The notes beneath the pieces were generated by a model. That model had not been told where the DNA came from. It searched no databases and was given only the letters and a program-made list of their open reading frames with translations. 64,000 nucleotides of DNA from Granulosicoccus sp964390335 (lineage in GTDB: Bacteria; Pseudomonadota; Gammaproteobacteria; Granulosicoccales; Granulosicoccaceae). The DNA lies in NCBI GenBank assembly GCA_964390335.1, contig CAYMHU010000005.1:1-64000 (forward strand). The letters are read 5' to 3'. Positions 42,946 through 49,934 of this stretch are shown piece by piece (the stretch's first letter is position 1; each line of letters starts with the position of its first letter). The position numbers and the translations under genes were made by a program.

Positions 42946-43662
42946 ATGAATCGCAATAAAATTCTGGACAGAGTACGAAAGCTCTACGCCATGAGTCAAT
43001 CTGGCGAGTCCAGTCCGAATGAGGCAGAAATTGCATTGCGCCGATGCCAGTCTTTGATGTTGAAGTTTGGGGTTACGTTTGCTGACCTTGAAACGTCAGA
43101 GTTCGGAAGTGCTGGTATTGGTAAGCGCTTTCGAACCGTTCCCAGCTATGTGACTTTGTTAAGCTCGGCCGTGGCCATACTGCATGATTGCATTTGTGTG
43201 GATTCGGGTGAAATAGAGTTTCGGGGGTTTAGCATTGATGCTGAAGTGGCAAGCCTTACCTATGAGTATCTATCAGCGTCCATGGAACGCTCGCTAAGAT
43301 TACGAAAAAAAGAAGGCTCTGTGCCTCCTGGTCGCTCTGCAAGTTTCGATTATCGGGTGGGCTTCGGCGTATCGGTATTGAATCGGTGCAAGCAGATACA
43401 CGCAGACAGACTAGCGGCTGAAAAAGCAGTGCATGATAAGGCGAGTAATGATCCTCAATATGCTAGCTCGCTTATTGTCGTTAAGCGTGAGTTGGTTGAA
43501 GAGAATTGCACCGGCGATATTCAAGGTTCAAAACGCCGCACCGTGCGTTATCGCAGTGGTAGTGCGCATTCTGCTGGTGCCATGGACGGTGCTGATGTGT
43601 CGCTGGATGAACAACTTAGCGATGCCAGTCAACGCGAAACTCTGCTAGATTCTTCTGTATGA
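42946..43662 (+). CDS. DUF2786-domain protein
   Basis: About 238 residues from ATG 42946; the upstream in-frame extension from 42775 includes the likely -10 and is not protein-like. N-terminal DUF2786: NRNKILDRVRKLYAMSQSGESSPNEAEIALRRCQSLMLKFGVTFADL. The middle (VTLLSSAVAILHDCICVDSGEIEFRGFSIDAEVASLTYEYLSASMERSLR) resembles the DUF7168-type part often attached to it. Function unknown; such proteins occur in phage and chromosomal loci. The stop overlaps the dipeptidase-like ATG (ATGA). Confidence 0.75.
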   Translation: MNRNKILDRVRKLYAMSQSGESSPNEAEIALRRCQSLMLKFGVTFADLETSEFGSAGIGKRFRTVPSYVTLLSSAVAILHDCICVDSGEIEFRGFSIDAEVASLTYEYLSASMERSLRLRKKEGSVPPGRSASFDYRVGFGVSVLNRCKQIHADRLAAEKAVHDKASNDPQYASSLIVVKRELVEENCTGDIQGSKRRTVRYRSGSAHSAGAMDGADVSLDEQLSDASQRETLLDSSV

Positions 43663-44636
43663 GAATAGATAACTTGCAATACGCCAATTGGTCGGAGAAA
43701 ATTTTTCGGCAAATGCGTGCTGGGCAAGTCGACGCCGTTCATGTGACCATTGCTTATCATGAAAATTTTCGGGAAACCATCCATAACATAGAGCAATGGA
43801 ATCGATGGTTCGAACAATACTCCGACCTCATTATGCACGGGAAATTTGCCAGCGATATAGAGCTTGCCAACATAACAGACCGTACTGCCATCTTCTATGG
43901 TTTGCAAAATCCAAGTCCAATGGAAGACGACATCGGATTAGTAGAAGTGTTGCACGCACTGGGTGTGCGGTTTATGCAACTCACCTATAACAATCAATCT
44001 TTACTTGCTACTGGTTGTTACGAAGAGCACGATCCGGGGCTTACGCGAATGGGTAAGCAAGTGATTAAAGAAATGAACCGGGTTGGATTGGTTGTCGATA
44101 TGAGCCACTCGGCAGACCTTTCCACGATTCAAGCAGCTGAGTATTCCACACGACCCATCGCCATTACACATGCCAATCCATTTGAGTGGATGCCGGCGCG
44201 GCGCAATAAGAAACCCGATGTTATTAAGGCAGTTATAGATAATGGCGGGATGCTCGGGTTTTCGTTATACCCTCATCATTTAAAAGATAAGTCTGATTGT
44301 ACTATCGAGAGCTTTTGCACCATGATCGCGCGATGCGCTGATCAATATGGTCTTCAGCATTTAGGCATAGGGTCTGATTTATGCCAAGACCAGCCGGATA
44401 GTGTGGTTGAGTGGATGCGTGTTGGACGCTGGACGAAAGAAATTGACTACGGCGAAGGGTCGGCATCTGATGCCGGATTTCCGCTAATGCCCGAGTGGTT
44501 CCAAAACAATACACATCTAGTCAATATTGAGCAAGGATTAAAAAACGTTGGTATGAACGATCAAGAAGTCGCTGCTGTCATGGGTGAAAACTGGTTTCGT
44601 TTTTATTCAGAGAATTTTGGTCCTCCAGAGCATTAG
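43659..44636 (+). CDS. M19 membrane-dipeptidase-family protein
   Basis: 325 residues. Renal-dipeptidase TIM barrel: LQNPSPMEDDIGLVEVLHALGVRFMQLTYNNQS, GLTRMGKQVIKEMNRVGLVVDMSHSADLST, RPIAITHANPFEWMPARRNK and LQHLGIGSDLCQDQPDSVVEWMRVGRW. The usual N-terminal HxD zinc pair is not seen (the protein opens MRIDNLQYANWSEKIFRQM), while the later His residues (DMSHS, THAN) remain, so metal content and activity are doubtful. Related M19-like genes stand in glycine-betaine/sarcosine catabolic loci of Pseudomonas (recollection), which together with the nearby betaine-type transporter hints at a methylated-amine role (inference). Confidence 0.82.
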   Translation: MRIDNLQYANWSEKIFRQMRAGQVDAVHVTIAYHENFRETIHNIEQWNRWFEQYSDLIMHGKFASDIELANITDRTAIFYGLQNPSPMEDDIGLVEVLHALGVRFMQLTYNNQSLLATGCYEEHDPGLTRMGKQVIKEMNRVGLVVDMSHSADLSTIQAAEYSTRPIAITHANPFEWMPARRNKKPDVIKAVIDNGGMLGFSLYPHHLKDKSDCTIESFCTMIARCADQYGLQHLGIGSDLCQDQPDSVVEWMRVGRWTKEIDYGEGSASDAGFPLMPEWFQNNTHLVNIEQGLKNVGMNDQEVAAVMGENWFRFYSENFGPPEH

Positions 44637-44640
44637 ATCG

Positions 44641-46362
44641 TTGACTTCCTCCAATCCAAATACGCAAACAATAGCGCGACGTTCCGCGTCGCAAGTTATG
44701 CGATTGGAACGTTTGGGATCGTTTCACCAGACTAGACTCTCGTTTATGCGGGTATTAACTCGCCGACTTAAAAAAGAGAAGTGGGCATTTTCGCGCGCAG
44801 AATTTAATGTTAACGATTCGGGTGTCGGGCATGCGGTGTACACCGCAACAGGGCCAAAGCGTTCATATTCCTTAATAGCGTTTGCACACGATCTGCCAGC
44901 TGAGAAAAGATCTGATCGCGTTATTGCAGAAGCGTGGGATGCAACGTTTACCTTGTTCGATGGGGTACCCGATGCGAACGATATCCAACGGTTATCGCTG
45001 AACGTACCGTATCAGGAAGCGGGGCGTGTCAGTGCAACAGAACTGACATTATCCCGCGCTAATAGATCAGTTCGACTCTGGGAACACGTTGTCGATAAGT
45101 TGTCACAAGGCAAGCAACCCGAGTTGTCGCAAATTGATTCTGTTGGTTATCTGATGCGTACAACAGCGGTATATGGTTCTGGTAAGTTTGGCGCTGCCGA
45201 TAGAGAAAGTATTGCACAGCGAGATGAATGTAAAGCTCCGTTTCAAATGGAAATGCTGAGTGTTTATCTAATCAGAACTTTCGTGCGCGATTTGGTAGAG
45301 CATATGGCTCAGGTGCGTGGCGGTGACGTTGCAGTGCCATTAGATAAAGCCATTGCTCGTCGCTTAGGTATCGGTAATTCCACGGGCCTGGGTATGGCCC
45401 CATTTATTATTAACCACCCTCAGCTGTTCAATAACTGGATTGTAGCCAGAGAAACAGCCTTGGCACAGGTTCGTAGTGTGGTTAATCCCTCGCAATCAGA
45501 AATAACTCGGTTTAAAAACGTACTGCAAAGCTCGCTGCTATCGACCCAGCAATGGCATTCAGAGCACGAATTACAAAAACCTCGAATTTCGCAACTACAA
45601 CGTGATCTGCAAACCTTAAACAATAAAGTGCAACAAGACATCTTTGCACAAGCACAGCCATGGAATGAATTATACGAATGGGCGTACAAAACGTTGTCGA
45701 TTGAAGCACAGGAAAGTTTAGTGTCCATGATGCTCGAACCGTATGGTCATCTTATTGATGGTTTTGAATGTTGCATGGGGTCAGACGCTGCTTCTACATT
45801 ACCAATCAATGGGGCGATGACACTCGAAGAGCTGCAAACGATATTGCGTACTCACTATGAATGGGCTCGTCCTATTAACTGGGATGCACCGGCATGCAAT
45901 GCCAGAGCCTGGTATGTGTCTGAAGAGAAACTCGAACCCAGACTAGGTGAGCGCTTCGACGAACCGATTGCCGAATACGAGCAGCCGTTGGCTCCAGCGC
46001 GAGACGCCATCCGTTTGCTTGATGCGCTTGAGCATTGGCCTGCGAAGTCAACCGTGGCCGAGTTGTTGCTGAAACATCCGGAACACCGATACAGTGTACG
46101 ACGGGCTCAAACTATTGCAAATTTGCCCTACGGAGAAATTAGGGACAACACGATAGATCAACAGTTGTTACCCATCGATATGCTTCGCAGTAAGTTATCA
46201 TTCTTTGGGGCGATCCACTTTGACCCCAGGTCTGATAGGTGGGTGCGAATACGCATGTTTGGTCATGCGCCATATCCTGAAGAGCTTCAGCACAGTGATG
46301 CCGACTTCTGGGTATATCCGGAAGTCTCCCCTGAATCTTCACAATTTTCTTCAATGGCGTGA
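44641..46362 (+). CDS. Conserved protein of unknown function, co-operonic with M19 and DUF3726 genes
   Basis: About 573 residues if started at TTG 44641, or 554 from ATG 44698; neither has a good ribosome-binding site. The earlier start lies 4 bp after the previous stop. Conserved-looking stretches: LGSFHQTRLSFMRVLTRRLKKEKW, YSLIAFAHDLPAEKRSDRVIAEAWDATFTLFDG, VGYLMRTTAVYGSGKFGAADRE and IGNSTGLGMAPFIINHPQLFNNWI. Two central helical segments form a likely coiled coil (LQRDLQTLNNKVQQDIF). No family name or catalytic motif is recognised; no signal peptide or membrane segment. Its end overlaps the DUF3726 start by GTGA. Confidence 0.72.
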   Translation: MTSSNPNTQTIARRSASQVMRLERLGSFHQTRLSFMRVLTRRLKKEKWAFSRAEFNVNDSGVGHAVYTATGPKRSYSLIAFAHDLPAEKRSDRVIAEAWDATFTLFDGVPDANDIQRLSLNVPYQEAGRVSATELTLSRANRSVRLWEHVVDKLSQGKQPELSQIDSVGYLMRTTAVYGSGKFGAADRESIAQRDECKAPFQMEMLSVYLIRTFVRDLVEHMAQVRGGDVAVPLDKAIARRLGIGNSTGLGMAPFIINHPQLFNNWIVARETALAQVRSVVNPSQSEITRFKNVLQSSLLSTQQWHSEHELQKPRISQLQRDLQTLNNKVQQDIFAQAQPWNELYEWAYKTLSIEAQESLVSMMLEPYGHLIDGFECCMGSDAASTLPINGAMTLEELQTILRTHYEWARPINWDAPACNARAWYVSEEKLEPRLGERFDEPIAEYEQPLAPARDAIRLLDALEHWPAKSTVAELLLKHPEHRYSVRRAQTIANLPYGEIRDNTIDQQLLPIDMLRSKLSFFGAIHFDPRSDRWVRIRMFGHAPYPEELQHSDADFWVYPEVSPESSQFSSMA

Positions 46363-47018
46363 GCGACTACTCGTTAAATGAGTCGGCTTCCCGAGCCAAA
46401 CTTGCGGTGCGTGGCGTTGGTTACAGTTGGGGGGTAGCGGAAGACGCGTCGCGAGCGTTATATTGGCTTTCGTCGCATGGTATCGATGGTTTTTCAGCAC
46501 TGTGTGCAGTGTTGGATAACATAGATTCAAAATCGCTTGGTGCACCGTCCAAGCTTATCGATACTTGGTCCTGCGAACAATCAGCAATGTGTCCATTGTT
46601 GACTGGATTATGTATCAATGATCGTGCTGTGCTGCTAACAGACTTGCAATCGATTACAATGGGTAAAATAGCTTATCCAGTGTTAACACTGCCGTTCTTG
46701 TCAGATGTGGCTTTGGCGTATCGTTGCACACTGCAGTTTGCATGCTCAGAGTTTGAAGCGGTCGTTGCGCAAAACTCAGTAGCGATACTCGGCGATTTTA
46801 CCGTTGCCAGTACCGATGCTGCATTGGTGTCGTGTAGCTCAAGCGAGTTAGATTTGACTGGTAAGTCTTATAACCATTATTCGCGAAGTAAAAAACGAGT
46901 GAATATTGATGAGGCAATATGGCTTCGTCTTGGTGAGTATGCTCATCGAACCTATGCGCCAGCAACTGAACAATCACGTTTGTTAGGCGCTGGTGCTGGT
47001 GTTGTCGACAGCGATTAA
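46359..47018 (+). CDS. DUF3726-domain protein
   Basis: 219 residues from GTG 46359, overlapping the preceding stop. SLNESASRAKLAVRGVGYSWGVAEDASRALYWLSSHGIDGFSALCAVLD is the DUF3726 hallmark (K-A-x-R-G-x-G-x-x-W-G-x-A-E-D-A). A later basic stretch NHYSRSKKRVNIDEAIWLRLGEYAHRTYAPATEQSRLLGAGAG closes the domain. No biochemical function is known to me. The M19 protein, the large unknown and this one form a tightly coupled trio. Confidence 0.82.
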   Translation: MSDYSLNESASRAKLAVRGVGYSWGVAEDASRALYWLSSHGIDGFSALCAVLDNIDSKSLGAPSKLIDTWSCEQSAMCPLLTGLCINDRAVLLTDLQSITMGKIAYPVLTLPFLSDVALAYRCTLQFACSEFEAVVAQNSVAILGDFTVASTDAALVSCSSSELDLTGKSYNHYSRSKKRVNIDEAIWLRLGEYAHRTYAPATEQSRLLGAGAGVVDSD

Positions 47019-47055
47019 CGCGTTTAGATTATCCATACATATATTGCAAACCACA

Positions 47056-47490
47056 ATGAACCATTCAGAACCGTATCCGGACAACTATATTGCCGATATA
47101 TTATCGCAAGTTAAAACCATCGCGCTGATTGGCGCCAGTCCAAAGCCTACTAGAGCAAGCAATGATGTGCTGCGTTATATGCATGAGCAGGGCTATATCA
47201 TGAAGCCAGTCAATCCACGTGAAGCAGGCAATACAATACATGGACTATTGGTTTATGAATCACTTGAAGCCATAGAAGAGCCTGTTGACATGGTGCAGGT
47301 ATTCCGAGCATCAAAACATTTGCTTCCTATCACGCATGACGCAATCAGCATTGGCGCTAAAGTTGTGTGGGCTCAACTGGGTGTGTTTGACGAACAGGCA
47401 GCAGTCGTTGCAGAGGCGGCAGGGTTGCAGATGGTTATGAACCGATGCCCGAAAATAGAATTACATGCAAGTTCGTCTTTAGGGACGTAA
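47056..47490 (+). CDS. CoA-binding-domain protein (YccU-like)
   Basis: 144 residues from ATG 47056. Rossmann-type CoA-binding fold: TIALIGASPKPTRASNDVLRYMHEQGYIMKPVNP, TIHGLLVYESLEAIEEPVDMVQVFRASKHL, VVWAQLGVFDEQAAVVAEAAGLQMVMNRCPKIE. Members bind CoA and may cap CoA-modified or acyl substrates; specific role unknown. It follows DUF3726 by 37 bp and may be the last gene of that operon. Confidence 0.85.
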   Translation: MNHSEPYPDNYIADILSQVKTIALIGASPKPTRASNDVLRYMHEQGYIMKPVNPREAGNTIHGLLVYESLEAIEEPVDMVQVFRASKHLLPITHDAISIGAKVVWAQLGVFDEQAAVVAEAAGLQMVMNRCPKIELHASSSLGT

Positions 47491-47510
47491 TGTAGTGCCT
47501 GCGCATACTG

Positions 47511-48626
47511 CTAGTGAAGCTTGTTAATGCGTTCAATCACCTCTGTGCGGTATGCATCGTTAGTTAGTATTTTGTGTTCAAACGCATTCATACTGATAGA
47601 CAGGCGCACCATAGAGTAGACTTTTAACTCTGTTAAAAAATACACAAGCTCAATGGTGTTGCTGTTCTTAAGGGTTGCGTATAGCGCCTTTGTTAGTAGC
47701 GTTGCGGTTGAGCCGCCTTTCTGGCCTGAGTGCACAAGCCATTCCCGGTTGGCTGGATTCTCCATAATGGTTTCCATGACTTCGTTTAAAAATTCATGTA
47801 CCTGTGGAGAAAAATAACTCCGCGAATTCATTTTAAAAGCGATTTCAACATATTCTGTCGCAGTAGAGGCGGGTAGGCGTTCCGTCCACACTTTTTGAAC
47901 AGCAGAGTTAATGTTTGTCAGTGTCGTTTTATAGTTTGGGTCAGACGCCAGTTGGCTACTCGCGCGTTCAATGTAGTTCAAGTACTGCGTATCAGGTACC
48001 TCACGTACCCGTGTTGCAATTGTTTGATTATTTCCCGTTTCGGCCACGAGTTCATCAGCCACGAACATAGAAGCCACCAGTGGGTAGATGGGGGAATGTT
48101 GCTTCACACCAAGTAGCGAAAGGCGCTGATTGATTCGGTCAACTCCTAATAAGTGGACAAGATAGTCGGTATTGGCGTTAGAGCTGAACGCAATCATGCC
48201 TTTGACCACCCTGCGTAATGAAACGACATTGTTAATAGTTTTATCGGCGTAATTCTTTAGGAATGCACCGTGCGCACCACCGTCGGTTTTGGGAACGTAG
48301 AACTTGTCCAGTTCTGATAACGGTACCAACATGTCTGGGTCGATTTTGCCAGCAGCAGCTTGTTCAGCATATTCAATGGCAATGATAATTTTTACAGTGC
48401 TTGCCAGTGGCGTGAGTATGTCAGGATTATGCGTAACAACAGCTTTGTTATTAACGCGTAAGTACAGCGAGGCGCGCTGAGGGTGTTTTTCGATAGCAGC
48501 GAGTACTTTATTTGCACTCGGAAACAGATACCATGCTGCGCCAACAACCAGCGCCAGGGCTATGAATACAATTCCACCGAGCATTATTTTAATCGATTTG
48601 CCTAATGCACTCATTGCGCAGGACAA
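47511..48626 (-). CDS. Membrane-anchored serine hydrolase, class A beta-lactamase fold
   Basis: 371 residues. N-terminal membrane anchor IMLGGIVFIALALVVGAAWYLF, uncleaved-looking. Active-site motifs of the penicillin-recognising serine hydrolases: S-x-x-K in PLASTVKIII, S-x-N in AFSSNANTDYLVHLLG, and K-G-G in HSGQKGGSTATLL replacing KTG. The Glu166-type loop of true class A beta-lactamases is not evident, so it may be a peptidase or esterase rather than a resistance enzyme. Convergent with the CoA-binding gene. Confidence 0.78.
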   Translation of the reverse strand: MSCAMSALGKSIKIMLGGIVFIALALVVGAAWYLFPSANKVLAAIEKHPQRASLYLRVNNKAVVTHNPDILTPLASTVKIIIAIEYAEQAAAGKIDPDMLVPLSELDKFYVPKTDGGAHGAFLKNYADKTINNVVSLRRVVKGMIAFSSNANTDYLVHLLGVDRINQRLSLLGVKQHSPIYPLVASMFVADELVAETGNNQTIATRVREVPDTQYLNYIERASSQLASDPNYKTTLTNINSAVQKVWTERLPASTATEYVEIAFKMNSRSYFSPQVHEFLNEVMETIMENPANREWLVHSGQKGGSTATLLTKALYATLKNSNTIELVYFLTELKVYSMVRLSISMNAFEHKILTNDAYRTEVIERINKLH

Positions 48627-48653
48627 GCCAGCTTTGCGTTTGGCTAGCGCAAA

Positions 48654-48890
48654 TTAGTCGTCTGGGTGTTCGTTGAACGCATTGCGTTTTTCCGCCATAT
48701 ATTCTTCAATGGCACCGGGTTTTTGCATAATTTCTTTCATTTCGCCCATTATTTTTAAATGCGCTTCGTCGCCTTTTTGGAACATCTCCATGCCGTGCTG
48801 CTTGCTAAGCTCTGCCATTTCTTCAAAAGTTTCGGCAGAAAACGTTTCGTCGCAGGCGCCGCCCATTTGTTTGCAGGTCATGGTTTTCAT
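48654..48890 (-). CDS. Small DUF1059-like protein
   Basis: 78 residues. MKTMTCKQMGGACDETFSAETFEEMAELSKQHGMEMF matches the DUF1059 start with its two cysteines (TCKQMGGACD) and following helix; the rest is highly charged and helical. Function unknown. A weak AGTACT precedes the ATG, with no other gene close on this strand except the hydrolase 28 bp downstream. Confidence 0.75.
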   Translation of the reverse strand: MKTMTCKQMGGACDETFSAETFEEMAELSKQHGMEMFQKGDEAHLKIMGEMKEIMQKPGAIEEYMAEKRNAFNEHPDD

Positions 48891-48980
48891 TGTAGTACTC
48901 CGAATTGTTGAACTTCAAAAATAAGTGTAAACCAATAGTGGGGAATTTGCCTCATATTGTGATAAAAGCGACGTGCATGC

Positions 48981-48993
48981 GGCTTAATAAGCC
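48981..48993. promoter_or_regulatory. Inverted repeat and -10 element upstream of the molybdenum-hydroxylase operon
   Basis: GGCTTAATAAGCC (48981-48993) is a perfect 6-bp inverted repeat around one A. Downstream a TATAAT at 49034-49039 could be a -10 for the operon starting at 49092. Whether they work together is unknown; no regulator gene is adjacent. Confidence 0.35.
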
Positions 48994-49091
48994 TGTATTG
49001 CGTTTTTACGACTTAGCTGAACGCCGTGCACTTTATAATAAGCAGGCGCAGCTTTGACAGTTGTATCAGGAATTGGAACAATGGCGTGCTT

Positions 49092-49934
49092 ATGAAGTTA
49101 ATACAAGCTAAAAAACTGGACCACGCGTTACACTGTCTAAGTGAAGACGACTTTACCATTTTGGCGGGTGGTACCGATTTTTACCCGTCTTTGCAAGATC
49201 ACGCTGTGCAAAGTAATGTATTGGATATATGGGGCATAGACGAGTTAAAAACCATAACGGATGACGGTGACATGCTCAGGATTGGCGCACTGGCCACGTG
49301 GTCTCAACTGATCGATCATGATCTTCCTGCGTCCTTTGATGGACTAAAATTGGCTGCGCGCGAAGTCGGTTCAGTACAAATTCAGAATCGTGCTACCTTG
49401 GTGGGCAATTTATGTAATGCATCGCCTGCAGCAGATGGCGTTCCACCATTGCTTACATTGGATGCGCAGGTCGAGCTGGTATCAAGCTCCGCAAGCAGAA
49501 CAATGCCGTTAAGTCAGTTTGTTCAAGGTAATCGAAAAATTGCTAAGCAAGCTAACGAAATGGTCAGCGCTATTCTTATTCCTAAAGCATCAACCGCTGG
49601 CAGTTCAAGCTTTTTAAAGTTAGGTGCGCGTAAATACCTTGTTATATCAATTTCTATGGTGGCGGTTCGAATTGCCTGCGATAACAATAATTGTATTAGT
49701 GATGCAGCAATCAGCGTTGGGTCGTGTTCGCTGGTAGCTCAACGTTTATCTGAGCTGGAGCAAAGTTTAATAGGCGAGCTTGTCAATTCCGCGGTGGTTG
49801 GAAAAGTAACTGTGCGAAGTTTATCTGAACTTTCCCCGATAGATGATGTTCGTGCGTCCAAGCAATATCGACTTGACGCAACAGTAGAACTTGTGCGGCG
49901 AGCCATAGTCGCAACCACGGATACATTGTCATGA
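49092..49934 (+). CDS. Molybdenum hydroxylase, FAD-binding (medium) subunit
   Basis: 280 residues from ATG 49092; the in-frame extension to 49026 overlaps the -10 candidate. FAD-binding domain of the xanthine-dehydrogenase/CO-dehydrogenase family: FTILAGGTDFYPSL and QIQNRATLVGNLCNASPAADGVPPLLTLDAQVELV, followed by the C-terminal domain with FLKLGARKYLVISISMVAVRI. Passes electrons from the Fe-S clusters to an acceptor. Overlaps the next gene by ATGA. Confidence 0.9.
   Translation: MKLIQAKKLDHALHCLSEDDFTILAGGTDFYPSLQDHAVQSNVLDIWGIDELKTITDDGDMLRIGALATWSQLIDHDLPASFDGLKLAAREVGSVQIQNRATLVGNLCNASPAADGVPPLLTLDAQVELVSSSASRTMPLSQFVQGNRKIAKQANEMVSAILIPKASTAGSSSFLKLGARKYLVISISMVAVRIACDNNNCISDAAISVGSCSLVAQRLSELEQSLIGELVNSAVVGKVTVRSLSELSPIDDVRASKQYRLDATVELVRRAIVATTDTLS

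Noticed and set aside
47511..48626. Calling the serine hydrolase an antibiotic-resistance beta-lactamase
   Set aside because: SxxK, SxN and KGG are present but the class A omega-loop glutamate is not evident and the protein has a membrane anchor, so the substrate is open.
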